DNA of 64,000 nucleotides from Paludibacter sp. (GTDB lineage Bacteria > Bacteroidota > Bacteroidia > Bacteroidales > Paludibacteraceae): contig JAQTUE010000029.1 of assembly GCA_028710415.1 (NCBI GenBank), forward strand, positions 1 through 64,000, read 5' to 3'. How positions within the stretch are numbered: position 1 is the stretch's first letter; each line of letters starts with the position of its first letter. Made by a program: the position numbers and the translations under genes. Shown in pieces: positions 53,677-63,184 of the stretch. Below the pieces are notes generated by a model that worked only from the letters and a program-made list of their open reading frames with translations, did no database searches and was not told the origin of the DNA.

Positions 53677-54500
53677 TGTTAATTATTTAAGTTGATTATT
53701 TCTTCTTCGGTTCAATATTTTCCTTTCGTGAGATAAACCCTATACCAAATTCTTTACCAATACCCAAAACCTGCAAATATGACATAAATAAACTTCATTT
53801 GTCTGAAAAACAAGACATTATTTCAGGTATTAGTTTTATTTTAGAATTGAATTAAGTGTATAAGCCATCTAACAATTTACACCCCTCATGTGTTATTATT
53901 TCAAATTCCCAGTCGTGGAAGTTTAACTTTATAAATAGTAAGACACCATATTTACGGAACTTCAAATAAAACGATAAATTCAACGTTATAATTAAACATC
54001 ACAATTCAACTTTCCTTTTTCATTGCCTGATAATTTCTTCCACCAACTTTCAACCGCGTATTCATCATCTGTTCGCCACGATGTCGCTGATATTACAGTG
54101 ATATTACAGTGATGATACAGTGATATTACAGTGATATTACACCCTAATATTAGGAGTGTAATATCACTGTAATATTTCTGTAATATATCATTGGTATTTC
54201 ATTGATTCCAGCAACATCCTGGAGACCTGATAGTGTTATAATGTCATCATTTTGTTTAAAACACGTGAGGGTTGAAGGCTAAACTGTATACTTCCGGATT
54301 GAAATCAAGCTAAGTAAAGAGCAAAATAACAAATAGTCACCTGTGAGCTGGAATGTCGGAACTGGATGTCTAATTCTATTATTTATCCTTATAAACGCTG
54401 AACTTTCAGATTATATCTCTAATTTTAAAGATTATATAAATTTTTAACTTTCTAAGCACAGATTTTTGCGAGTTTCAATCTATATATTCGCAAAAAAAGC
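53677..54500. other. Long divergent non-coding gap with a repeat element
   Basis: No credible gene lies between clpB and the dikinase. The clpB promoter should be near 53680-53800 but has no exact TAnnTTTG match. The main structure is the repeat element at 54074-54224. The part from 54230 to 54500 is AT-rich without clear structure. Confidence 0.55.
54074..54224. repeat. Inverted-repeat element with GTGATATTACA tandem core
   Basis: Outer arms 54074-54089 and 54209-54224 are inverted copies at 13 of 16 positions. Inside are four to five tandem units near GTGATATTACA (54088-54141). A perfect 15-bp inverted repeat (54128-54142 with 54156-54170) can fold into a long hairpin over CCCTAATATTAGG. 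The left border begins with CGCCACGATGTC followed by GCTGATA, against CGCCACGATGTC and later GATGTCGCAGATA in the element at 27980-28165, so both belong to one family. Confidence 0.8.
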
Positions 54501-54508
54501 TATCTTTG
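54501..54508 (+). promoter_or_regulatory. -7 box of the pyruvate phosphate dikinase gene
   Basis: TATCTTTG matches TAnnTTTG exactly and lies 51 bases before the start codon used here. No good -33 element is seen. Confidence 0.55.
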
Positions 54509-54559
54509 CCTCACTTAAAATTTAGAATCACAATCTATAAATTAAATCTAATTAATACA

Positions 54560-57283
54560 ATGAGTACAACTAAAAGAGTCTATACTTTTGGCAATGGACA
54601 GGCCGAAGGTAAAGCTGACATGAAAAATTTGCTCGGTGGAAAAGGAGCAAACCTGGCTGAAATGAATTTGATCGGAGTACCGGTACCTCCGGGCCTGACT
54701 ATTACTACGGATGTTTGTAATGAGTATTATGCACTGGGAAAAGATAAAGTGGTTGAACTCTTAAAACCGGAGGTAGAAAAAGCTATTGAAGGTCTTGAAA
54801 AACTAATGAACTCCAAGTTTGGAGATATTGAAAACCCCTTGTTGGTATCAGTTCGTTCAGGAGCGCGGGCATCAATGCCCGGTATGATGGATACTATTTT
54901 AAACCTTGGACTGAATGACGCAGTGGTCGAAGGTTTAACCCGTAAAACAGGGAATGCCCGTTTTGCATGGGATTCATACCGTCGTTTTGTTCAAATGTAC
55001 GGGGATGTGGTTTTAGGGATGAAACCGGTGAATAAAAATGACATCGATCCTTTCGAAGAAATTATTGAAGAAATTAAACACGCAAGAGGCGTGGAACTGG
55101 ACAATCAACTCTCCGTTGATGATTTAAAAGAAATGGTTGCCAAATTCAAGGCTGCTGTATTAAAACAAACCGGACACAACTTTCCTGATTCAGCTTACGA
55201 ACAACTCTGGGGCGCTATCTGCTCGGTGTTTGACTCGTGGATGAACGACCGCGCGATCCTTTACCGCAAAATGGAAGGAATCCCTGCAGAATGGGGTACT
55301 GCTGTAAGCGTACAATCCATGGTGTTTGGCAACATGGGCGATACTTCGGCAACCGGGGTTTGCTTCTCACGTGATGCCGCAACCGGCGAGGACATGTTTA
55401 TTGGCGAATATCTGATTAATGCACAGGGTGAAGATGTGGTTGCCGGAATACGCACACCGCAACAAATCACCAAAGAAGGTTCACAACGCTGGGCTGTTTT
55501 GGCAGGAGTGAGTGAAGCTGAACGCATTGCAAAATATCCTTCGATGGAAGAAGCGATGCCGGAAATTTACAAAGAACTGGATGCTATCCAAACAAAACTT
55601 GAGAACCATTACAAGGACATGCAGGACATGGAATTTACCGTTCAGGAAGGTAAATTGTGGTTCCTTCAAACCCGTAATGGAAAACGTACCGGTGCTGCCA
55701 TGGTTAAGATTGCTATCGATATGTTCCACCAGGGAATGATTGATGAAAAATCAGCTGTCCTACGCATTGATCCAAACAGACTGGACGAATTACTTCACCC
55801 GATTTTTGATAAAACAGCACTTAAAAATGCAAAATTAGTTGCCAAAGGACTGGCTGCTTCCCCGGGAGCTGCATCCGGACGTATTGTATTCAATGCTGAT
55901 GATGCCGCTGAATGGGCAGCAAGTGGTGAACGGGTTATCATGGTACGTGTAGAAACATCCCCTGAGGATTTAGCCGGCATGGCTGCTGCACAGGGTATCC
56001 TGACAGCCCGTGGCGGAATGACCTCACACGCAGCTGTAGTAGCACGTGGAATGGGTAAATGCTGCGTTTCCGGTGCAGGCACCCTGAAAATTGATTATTC
56101 AACCAAAACCATGGAAGTAGATGGCATTACCTTGAAAGAAGGCGATTACATTTCATTGAATGGTTCTACCGGTGATATTTTCTTAGGACAGGTTGGTACC
56201 TCCGAAGCGGAACTGGATGCTGATTTTGCAGAATTAATGACTTTATCGGACAAACATACCCGCATGACCGTGCGTACCAATGCCGATACCCCTCATGATG
56301 CCATTGTAGCCCGCAAATTCGGAGCTACCGGTATCGGACTTTGCCGTACCGAGCACATGTTCTTTGAAGGTGAAAAAATCAAAGCCATGCGCGAAATGAT
56401 CCTTGCACCTGATGAAGCAGGCCGACGTGTTGCCTTGGCAAAGATCCTGCCTTACCAGGAAAAAGACTTTGAAGGAATTTTCGAAGCTATGGAAGGTTGT
56501 CCGGTTACCGTGCGTTTACTGGATCCACCGTTGCATGAATTTGTACCTCACGATGAAAAAGGACAACGTGAAATGGCAGAAACTATGGGTGTATCGCTGA
56601 AAGTAATTAAACAACGGGTAGATTCACTTCACGAACAAAACCCAATGTTGGGGCACCGTGGTTGCCGTTTGGGAAATACGTATCCTGAAATTACCGAAAT
56701 GCAAACCCGTGCTATTCTTGGAGCTGCATTAATCCTAAAGAAAAGAGGCATCAAAGTGCTTCCTGAAATTATGGTTCCTTTGGTGGGTATCAAATATGAG
56801 TTTAATGAACAGGATAATATCATCCGTAGCACGGCAGCTAAATTATTTGAAGAAACAGGAGAATCCATTGAATTCAAAGTAGGGACTATGATTGAAATTC
56901 CACGTGCGGCATTAACTGCTGACAGAATTGCTGCCACCGCAGAGTTCTTCTCATTTGGAACCAACGACTTGACCCAAATGACCTTTGGTTACTCTCGTGA
57001 TGATATTGCGTCGTTCCTGCCAACGTATCTTGAAAAGAAGATATTGCAAGCTGATCCGTTCCAGGTGCTTGACCAAAACGGAGTTGGACAACTGGTACAA
57101 ATGGCAACAGAAAAAGGACGTTCTGTAAATCCGAACCTGAAAGTGGGTATTTGCGGCGAACATGGTGGCGAACCATCATCCGTTGAATTCTGCCACCGGA
57201 TGGGATTGAACTATGTAAGCTGTTCACCATTCCGTGTGCCAATCGCACGTTTAGCTGCTGCACAGGCTGCTTTGAGAAATTAA
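54560..57283 (+). CDS. ppdK: Pyruvate, phosphate dikinase
   Basis: The ATG at 54560 is chosen because the frame's upstream extension overlaps the -7 box; the product is 907 residues, the usual length. The nucleotide-binding N-terminal domain starts TFGNGQAEGKADMKNLLGGKGANLAEM. The phosphohistidine domain has GGMTSHAAVVARGMGKCCV with His490. The PEP/pyruvate barrel ends with GICGEHGGEPSSVEF. It interconverts pyruvate, ATP and phosphate with PEP, AMP and diphosphate, linking glycolysis with gluconeogenesis in anaerobes. Conversion in either direction is possible. It stands as a single-gene unit with a strong terminator. Confidence 0.95.
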   Translation: MSTTKRVYTFGNGQAEGKADMKNLLGGKGANLAEMNLIGVPVPPGLTITTDVCNEYYALGKDKVVELLKPEVEKAIEGLEKLMNSKFGDIENPLLVSVRSGARASMPGMMDTILNLGLNDAVVEGLTRKTGNARFAWDSYRRFVQMYGDVVLGMKPVNKNDIDPFEEIIEEIKHARGVELDNQLSVDDLKEMVAKFKAAVLKQTGHNFPDSAYEQLWGAICSVFDSWMNDRAILYRKMEGIPAEWGTAVSVQSMVFGNMGDTSATGVCFSRDAATGEDMFIGEYLINAQGEDVVAGIRTPQQITKEGSQRWAVLAGVSEAERIAKYPSMEEAMPEIYKELDAIQTKLENHYKDMQDMEFTVQEGKLWFLQTRNGKRTGAAMVKIAIDMFHQGMIDEKSAVLRIDPNRLDELLHPIFDKTALKNAKLVAKGLAASPGAASGRIVFNADDAAEWAASGERVIMVRVETSPEDLAGMAAAQGILTARGGMTSHAAVVARGMGKCCVSGAGTLKIDYSTKTMEVDGITLKEGDYISLNGSTGDIFLGQVGTSEAELDADFAELMTLSDKHTRMTVRTNADTPHDAIVARKFGATGIGLCRTEHMFFEGEKIKAMREMILAPDEAGRRVALAKILPYQEKDFEGIFEAMEGCPVTVRLLDPPLHEFVPHDEKGQREMAETMGVSLKVIKQRVDSLHEQNPMLGHRGCRLGNTYPEITEMQTRAILGAALILKKRGIKVLPEIMVPLVGIKYEFNEQDNIIRSTAAKLFEETGESIEFKVGTMIEIPRAALTADRIAATAEFFSFGTNDLTQMTFGYSRDDIASFLPTYLEKKILQADPFQVLDQNGVGQLVQMATEKGRSVNPNLKVGICGEHGGEPSSVEFCHRMGLNYVSCSPFRVPIARLAAAQAALRN

Positions 57284-57287
57284 TTTT

Positions 57288-57374
57288 ATCGTCCGGGTGA
57301 CTCAAGTCACCCAGACGATATAAATAAACATAACAAAGGCTGTTTCGAATAGGAACAGCCTTTGTTATGTTTAG
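57288..57374 (+). terminator. Double hairpin and terminator after the dikinase gene
   Basis: A first hairpin (ATCGTC-GGGTGACT with AGTCACCC-GACGAT, 57288-57320) is followed by a perfect 19-bp stem (57326-57344 with 57354-57372) having a 9-base loop and short T tail. Two stacked hairpins after one gene suggest efficient termination. Confidence 0.85.
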
Positions 57375-57491
57375 ATTCGTAATGAAAGAGTTAGAACTAA
57401 ATTTCATCCAACTATGTTATATCATTTAAGAAATGAGATGAAACAGAGTTGAATCGAGAATAGAAAACATAATTCAAACAAAACATTCGTA

Positions 57492-57734
57492 ATGACAACA
57501 AGTGAATTAAAATTGAATCTTCATACTTTGATTGAAAAAATCAATGACGATAGTTTTTTATTGAAATGTTACACCCTCATATTGCGCATGAAAGATTCAA
57601 AAGAAGGTATTCTATGGAACAAATTATCAAAAGAAGAGCAAGATGAAATAACTTTAATTGAAAAAGAAAGTTTGGATTCATCAACATTGATTTCAAATAA
57701 TGATATGAAACTGAAGCATAAAAAATGGCTCTGA
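57492..57734 (+). CDS. Small antitoxin-like protein without an adjacent toxin
   Basis: The 80-residue protein begins TTSELKLNLHTLIEKINDDSFLLKCYTLI. It then has LSKEEQDEITLIEKES, and it ends HKKWL. That layout (helix, helix with EEQDEI, acidic linker, terminal KxW) is familiar from small Bacteroidota antitoxin-like proteins that usually pair with a RelE/ParE toxin downstream. Here a hairpin follows within a few bases and then a gene on the other strand, so no toxin gene is adjacent. It is either an orphan antitoxin, a remnant, or another small regulator. The coding call rests on the codon-like pattern and on flanking terminators. Confidence 0.6.
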   Translation: MTTSELKLNLHTLIEKINDDSFLLKCYTLILRMKDSKEGILWNKLSKEEQDEITLIEKESLDSSTLISNNDMKLKHKKWL

Positions 57735-57773
57735 CAAAACAGGCTATCTCTTAATGAGACAGCCCGTTTTGTT
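57734..57773. terminator. Terminator between the small protein and the helicase gene
   Basis: An imperfect stem (ACAAAAC-GGCT-TCTC with GAGA-AGCC-GTTTTGT, 57734-57773) overlaps the stop codon of the small gene and ends 32 bases from the helicase stop codon. It probably serves both directions. Confidence 0.65.
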
Positions 57774-57804
57774 AACTTTCAAACGCCAAACTTCAAACTT
57801 CAAA

Positions 57805-59136
57805 CTATTTTTTCTTCTGTCCCCTGGTTTTAGGTTTACCATATTTCATACGCATGGATTCCTGACGCCTGATTTTATTGTTTACCTGTTTATTCTTATC
57901 ACTTTTCTCATGGAATGCAGCACCGCCTTCTTCCTTCTTGGGAATACTAACGAGTGTATTTTTCATCTTTACCTGAGGCATCTCATCCATAGTCAACTCT
58001 TTGGATACAACTACATCGACCGGCAAGGAAACAATTGGTATTTTACGGCTCATTAACGCCTCTATACCTGCACGGTTTTCGGTATCGGCTTTTGTGATAA
58101 ATGTTATGGAAACACCATTCTTATCAGCACGTCCGGTACGTCCGATACGGTGCATGTAATTCTCTGCAACTTCCGGTACATCAAAATTGACCACATGGGA
58201 TACGTCTGAAATATCCAAACCACGGGCAACAATATCGGTAGCAATCAGGATTGGGATACGATCTTCCTTGAAAGTACGCAGGGTATCGAAACGATTATTC
58301 TGGGATTTATTGGAATGTATCAGTCCTATCTGATCAACAAACTTAGGGGCAAGTTGATCATACAAAGCATCAGCCAGCTTTTTGGTAGAAGTAAATACCA
58401 ATACTTTCGAAAATTCGGGATTGTTCAGTATCAGGTATTCCAGCAGATTTACTTTGGTGTTGAAATTCGGTACTTTAAACCCGATTTGTTTGATATTTTC
58501 AAGGGGTGTTCCGGTTGGAGCAGCTTCAATTTCGAGTGGCTGAACAAAGAAATCGTGTACAAGATCCTTTAAGTCTTCGGATATAGTGGCTGAGAACATC
58601 AGGTTCTGACGTTTCGTAGGCAACAGATCGATGATACGGATCAATTGGGGACGGAAACCAAGATTCAACATCTCATCCACTTCATCAATCACAAAATGTT
58701 TAATGGATTTCAATTTCAAACTTCCGTTCAGTGCAAAATCCAACAAACGTCCCGGAGTAGCAACCAATACATCGACACCGGCAGCGACTAACGGAGTCTG
58801 ACGAATCATATTGACACCGCCATAGACTCCGACAACGCGTACATGCATATATTTCGTAAGTTGTTCTACTTGTTCAACAACCTGAACTACCAATTCACGG
58901 GTAGGTACAACAACAAGTATCTGAGGATGTTTCTCTTTCGTAAATTTCCAGAGCCTTAAACAGGGTAGCAGGTAGGCAATTGTTTTTCCGGTACCTGTCT
59001 GGGCAACTCCAACGATATCACGACCGGACATAATAGCCGGATAAGCTCTTTCCTGTATGGTGGTTGTCTGAGTTATCCCTAAGTCATTCAACGCATTTAT
59101 TAAGGGAGTATTGATGTTTAATTCGGTAAAATTCAT
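57805..59136 (-). CDS. DEAD-box-family ATP-dependent RNA helicase
   Basis: The 443-residue protein has the helicase motifs in order: AQTGTGKTIAYLLP (motif I, near residue 45), PTRELVVQV (Ia), TPGRLLDF (Ib), VIDEVDEMLNLGF (motif II, DEVD in place of DEAD), FSATI (III), and YMHRIGRTGRADKNG (VI). The tail (about 385-443) is basic (KKEEGGAAFHEKSDKNKQ, ending GQKKK), as in many Bacteroidota RhlE/CsdA-like helicases that act in ribosome assembly or cold adaptation. The precise role cannot be assigned. A -7 box lies about 80 bases upstream. Confidence 0.92.
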   Translation of the reverse strand: MNFTELNINTPLINALNDLGITQTTTIQERAYPAIMSGRDIVGVAQTGTGKTIAYLLPCLRLWKFTKEKHPQILVVVPTRELVVQVVEQVEQLTKYMHVRVVGVYGGVNMIRQTPLVAAGVDVLVATPGRLLDFALNGSLKLKSIKHFVIDEVDEMLNLGFRPQLIRIIDLLPTKRQNLMFSATISEDLKDLVHDFFVQPLEIEAAPTGTPLENIKQIGFKVPNFNTKVNLLEYLILNNPEFSKVLVFTSTKKLADALYDQLAPKFVDQIGLIHSNKSQNNRFDTLRTFKEDRIPILIATDIVARGLDISDVSHVVNFDVPEVAENYMHRIGRTGRADKNGVSITFITKADTENRAGIEALMSRKIPIVSLPVDVVVSKELTMDEMPQVKMKNTLVSIPKKEEGGAAFHEKSDKNKQVNNKIRRQESMRMKYGKPKTRGQKKK

Positions 59137-59213
59137 TTAAGCGAGGTATAATTTATAATTCAAATGGCATAATTCATAAGGCATAATTGATGGCATGCGG
59201 AATAAATCGAGTG

Positions 59214-59221
59214 CAAAGATA
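59214..59221 (-). promoter_or_regulatory. -7 box of the helicase gene
   Basis: On the minus strand TATCTTTG (59221-59214) matches TAnnTTTG, giving a leader of about 70 bases. No -33 element is clear. Confidence 0.5.
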
Positions 59222-59345
59222 GTCTAAATGTATCATAACTTGAAATATAAACTATAATCCTTTGATTTTGAATTCATCCATTTAAGATTTGAACGTGAAT
59301 TATATATTATACCGGAAGCCTGAATCCGTCATAATTAGAAAACCC

Positions 59346-59975
59346 TCAGGGCGCCAACCGGGATATTTTCCAATCGGACGATCCGGACACATACAACAGG
59401 CGGTCATGCAAGCGGTTTGGGCGTCCCTGCCAGAATTCAATGGAAACCGGTTTTACAACAAATCCACCCCAAAAAGGAGGTTTGGGAACATTCTCCCCAA
59501 ATTTCTGTTGATAGTACTTAAATTGTTCATCCAGAAAATCTTTTGACCGGACAACCTGACTCTGGGGTGAAGCCCAGGCTCCTATGCGGCTTTCAAGCGG
59601 ACGCGACAAAAAATAGGCTGTTGAGATAGCCTCGCTGATCTTTTCAACAGTCCCTTCAATGCGTACCTGTCTTTCGAGCCTGGCCCAGAAGAACAACAGG
59701 CAAACCCTATTGTTTACAGCTATTTGCCGGGCTTTTTGTCCCTCATAATTGGTATAGAACGTAAACCCTTCGGGAGAGATTTCTTTCAGCAATACAATTC
59801 GGGAATGGGGTTGCAGGTATTCATCCACAGTGGATATCATCATAGCATTAGGTTCCAGTTCTTTTGATTCGATGGCTTCATTCAACCAAAGTTCAAATTG
59901 TTCTATCGGGTCGGGAAGTACGGAATTCTCATCCAGGGACGAAAACATATATTGTTTACGAATATCATGTAACAT
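59346..59975 (-). CDS. pdxH: Pyridoxamine 5'-phosphate oxidase
   Basis: The 209-residue protein shows the PNPOx signature throughout: SRIVLLKEISPEGFTFYTNY (FMN/phosphate site), GQKARQIAVNNRVCLLFFW, RQVRIEGTVEKIS, SRPLESRIGAWASPQSQ, and the C-terminal dimerisation segment IEFWQGRPNRLHDR and WKISRLAP, the typical ending. It oxidises pyridoxine or pyridoxamine 5'-phosphate to PLP using FMN and oxygen. That makes an oxygen-exposed or salvage context likely. PLP is the cofactor of the neighbouring glycine decarboxylase, though the genes are divergent. Confidence 0.94.
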   Translation of the reverse strand: MLHDIRKQYMFSSLDENSVLPDPIEQFELWLNEAIESKELEPNAMMISTVDEYLQPHSRIVLLKEISPEGFTFYTNYEGQKARQIAVNNRVCLLFFWARLERQVRIEGTVEKISEAISTAYFLSRPLESRIGAWASPQSQVVRSKDFLDEQFKYYQQKFGENVPKPPFWGGFVVKPVSIEFWQGRPNRLHDRLLYVSGSSDWKISRLAP

Positions 59976-60210
59976 AATGAATATTTACAAATTAGAATTA
60001 TACAATTTACAGGAAGATGAATTGATTTATTAAACAAATGAACCTACAATTGGTTTAAAACTGCTTAATAATTAATCAAAAACAATTGAATTTCAGCTAC
60101 TAATTATAATTATTTTTGACTGTAAGTTTCAAGTTGTAATCAAAGTGAAATTCGCAGGGTTTATACTAATTTTTTCTTATAATTATTACACTATTTATAA
60201 AAGAAACAAG

Positions 60211-60218
60211 TACCTTTG
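60211..60218 (+). promoter_or_regulatory. -7 box of the glycine decarboxylase gene
   Basis: TACCTTTG matches TAnnTTTG and lies 30 bases before the ATG at 60249. This shows that the longer in-frame start (TTG at 60216, inside the box) is not used. Confidence 0.55.
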
Positions 60219-60248
60219 CGGCACAAAAAAATAGTAATAATTCTTAGT

Positions 60249-63086
60249 ATGAAAGACTTGCTGCAAGCCCGCCACATTGGCATTTCGGAACAAGACGAAG
60301 CGTTTATGCTTCAAACTGTTGGAGTAAATAATCTCGATGAGTTGATTGGCCAGACCATTCCTTCGACTATCCTGCTGGATAAACCGATTGAATTACCGGA
60401 TGCACTTACAGAACGTCAATATGCAGAGCATATTGGTGAGATAGCCTCAAAAAACAAACTTTTCACCACCTATATCGGACAAGGTTGGTATGACACCTGT
60501 ACTCCAGCGGTTATTCAACGGAATGTCTTTGAAAACCCATCCTGGTATACATCCTATACCCCGTATCAGGCTGAAATATCACAGGGCCGGCTGGAAGCAT
60601 TATTAAATTTCCAGACTGCTGTCTGTGATTTTACCGGAATGCCTCTTGCCAATGCCTCCCTGCTTGACGAAGCCACAGCAGCAGCAGAAGCTGCTTCCAT
60701 GATGCTGAATTTACGCAGCCGTGATCAGGTAAAAAACAATGCCAATATCCTTTTCGTTGACCAACATTGTTTCCCTTCGATACAAGCTGTACTTCACACG
60801 CGGGCTGAAGCCCAGGGTATCCACATCGAAACTGGTGATTTTGCCAGTATCCATTTTACAAATAAGCATTTTGGCGCCATCATTCAATACCCAAATGCAA
60901 ACGGGAACATAGAAGATTATGCTGAATTCGTTACCGCTGCCCATGCAGCCGGATGCAAAGTTTCCGTTGCTGCAGACATATTAAGTCTGGCCTTATTGAC
61001 TCCTCCGGGGGAATGGGGTGCAGATATAGTATTTGGTTCTACCCAGCGTTGGGGAATCCCAATGGGATTCGGCGGACCATCAGCTGCCTATTTTGCCACC
61101 CGCGAAGAATTCAAGCGTGACATGCCCGGACGGATCATAGGGATCAGCAAAGACCTGAACGGTCGACCTGCCTTACGGATGGCTTTACAAACCCGTGAGC
61201 AACATATCAAACGTGAAAAAGCCACTTCGAACATTTGTACCGCGCAGGCATTACTGGCATCAATGGCCGGGTTTTACACAGTGTATCATGGAGCGGGAGG
61301 AATTAAGAACATAGCGCTACGCATTCATGCTATCGCAACCTATATCAATGAGATTCTCCCTGTTTACGGATATATACAGGAGAATGAGAATTTCTTTGAC
61401 ACCCTGAAGATCAGTCTACCGGAAGACGTGACCCTTGAAAGCTTAAAGGCTATTGCATTGGAATACGAAGTTAATTTCCATTACTTCCAAACAGGCGAAA
61501 TAGGCATTAGCTTCGATGAGACAACAGATGTAAATGATGTAAACACTTTAATTGAAATACTTGCTACAGCAGCAGACAATGCTTCTGTATTTGTTGAAGA
61601 AGCAGATCTGGAAGAGTTGAAATCATTCGATGAAAGCCTGGAACGAACAACGGCTTACCTGACCAATGAAGTATTCATCCGTTACCACAGTGAAACGGAG
61701 ATGATGCGTTACTTAAAAAAACTGGAACGTCGTGATATATCATTGACCCACTCCATGATTTCATTGGGCTCGTGCACCATGAAGCTGAATGCTGCCTCTG
61801 AAATGTTGCCTATGAGCCGGGCTGAATTTGGAGGCATGCACCCCCTGGCACCTGCTGACCAGACTGAAGGCTACAATGAGATGATAGCCGAACTTGAGAA
61901 GTATCTGACATCCATCACAGGATTTGCTGCCTGTAGCCTGCAACCAAATTCAGGTGCCGCAGGCGAGTATGCCGGATTAATGACTTTACGTTCATATTTC
62001 AAAAAGAAAGGTGAAACACATCGTGATACTGTATTGATTCCATCATCAGCCCATGGAACTAATCCTGCTTCGGCACATCAGGCAGGATTTGAGATCGTTG
62101 TTGTGAATTGCGATGAAGGTGGAAATACCGACCTGGCAGATTGGAAAGAAAAAGCAGAAGCCAACAAAGACCGGTTGATAGGATGTATGATCACGTATCC
62201 TTCAACTCATGGAATTTTTGAAGCACATATCAAGGACATGTGCGATATCATTCATGAAAACGGCGGACAGGTATACCTGGATGGTGCCAATATGAATGCC
62301 CAGGTTGGATTAACCAATCCGGGTACTATAGGAGCTGATGTTTGCCACCTGAACCTGCATAAGACCTTTGCTATTCCCCACGGTGGTGGTGGACCCGGTG
62401 TAGGCCCTATTTGTGTGGCTGAGCATTTGAAAGAATTCTTGCCAAGCAAGACATTTGGAGAAAACACGGTTTCAGCAGCACCTTATGGAAGTGCAAGCAT
62501 CCTGGCCATTACATACGGTTACATCCGTATGCTGGGAGTGGATGGCCTGACACGTGCAACTAAAATAGCTATACTAAATGCCAATTACCTGGCAGCCCGA
62601 TTGAAAGACAGCTACGGGGTACTCTATACTGGTGAAAATGGACGTGTGGGACATGAACTAATTCTGGAAGCACGTAACTTTAAAGCTACTTCGGGAATCA
62701 CTGAAACAGACATATCGAAACGTCTAATGGATTATGGCTTCCATGCTCCTACCCTATCGTTTCCTGTTCATGGAACATTAATGATTGAACCGACTGAAAG
62801 TGAATCATTGGCTGAACTAAACAGGTTTGCCGATGCCATGTTACAGATCTTTGATGAAATTAAAGAAATTGAAAACGGGACTGCAGATGCCACGGACAAT
62901 GTATTGTTAAACGCACCACATCCTGAATACTCGATTGTTTCCGATGAATGGAATCACCCGTACAGCCGGGCAAAAGCTGCCTATCCGACAACCTGGGTTG
63001 CAGAAAACAAATTCTGGGTAAATGTAGCCCGTATTGATAATGCTTACGGCGACCGGAACCTGGTATGTACTTGTATAGTGAATTAA
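60249..63086 (+). CDS. gcvP: Glycine dehydrogenase (decarboxylating), P-protein
   Basis: The 945-residue protein is the fused form of the glycine cleavage P-protein, two homologous halves. The N-terminal half starts ARHIGISEQDEAFMLQTVG and ends near residue 440. The C-terminal half has SCTMKLNAASEMLP and the PLP-lysine motif CHLNLHKTFAIPHGGGGPG, with Lys705. It decarboxylates glycine and passes the aminomethyl group to the lipoylated H-protein. The other subunits (T, H and L) are not in this window. The start at 60249 follows from the promoter position. Confidence 0.95.
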   Translation: MKDLLQARHIGISEQDEAFMLQTVGVNNLDELIGQTIPSTILLDKPIELPDALTERQYAEHIGEIASKNKLFTTYIGQGWYDTCTPAVIQRNVFENPSWYTSYTPYQAEISQGRLEALLNFQTAVCDFTGMPLANASLLDEATAAAEAASMMLNLRSRDQVKNNANILFVDQHCFPSIQAVLHTRAEAQGIHIETGDFASIHFTNKHFGAIIQYPNANGNIEDYAEFVTAAHAAGCKVSVAADILSLALLTPPGEWGADIVFGSTQRWGIPMGFGGPSAAYFATREEFKRDMPGRIIGISKDLNGRPALRMALQTREQHIKREKATSNICTAQALLASMAGFYTVYHGAGGIKNIALRIHAIATYINEILPVYGYIQENENFFDTLKISLPEDVTLESLKAIALEYEVNFHYFQTGEIGISFDETTDVNDVNTLIEILATAADNASVFVEEADLEELKSFDESLERTTAYLTNEVFIRYHSETEMMRYLKKLERRDISLTHSMISLGSCTMKLNAASEMLPMSRAEFGGMHPLAPADQTEGYNEMIAELEKYLTSITGFAACSLQPNSGAAGEYAGLMTLRSYFKKKGETHRDTVLIPSSAHGTNPASAHQAGFEIVVVNCDEGGNTDLADWKEKAEANKDRLIGCMITYPSTHGIFEAHIKDMCDIIHENGGQVYLDGANMNAQVGLTNPGTIGADVCHLNLHKTFAIPHGGGGPGVGPICVAEHLKEFLPSKTFGENTVSAAPYGSASILAITYGYIRMLGVDGLTRATKIAILNANYLAARLKDSYGVLYTGENGRVGHELILEARNFKATSGITETDISKRLMDYGFHAPTLSFPVHGTLMIEPTESESLAELNRFADAMLQIFDEIKEIENGTADATDNVLLNAPHPEYSIVSDEWNHPYSRAKAAYPTTWVAENKFWVNVARIDNAYGDRNLVCTCIVN

Positions 63087-63097
63087 AAAATAACATA

Positions 63098-63178
63098 GTC
63101 AAGGCTTCACTTTGAGTGAAGCCCTGACTAAAATAATTATAAAAAACCCGCTCTGTTGAAAAACAAAGCGGGTTTTTT
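63098..63178 (+). terminator. Hairpin pair and terminator after gcvP
   Basis: AGTC-AGGCTTCAC and GTGAAGCC-GACT form a first hairpin at 63098-63130. AAAAAACCCGCT with AGCGGGTTTTTT (63141-63152 with 63167-63178) forms a classical terminator. The PorP/SprF stop codon follows on the other strand, so it may act in both directions. Confidence 0.85.
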
Positions 63179-63184
63179 AGTGGA

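Noticed and set aside
58681..58720. DEVD instead of DEAD in the helicase as a sign of lost function
   Set aside because: The other helicase motifs are intact and both acidic residues of motif II are kept; the variant is known in related helicases.
60797..60817. Palindrome GGGCTGAAGCCC resembling a common REP hairpin
   Set aside because: It lies inside gcvP in frame, encoding part of a normal P-protein stretch, so coding constraint explains it better than a repeat element.
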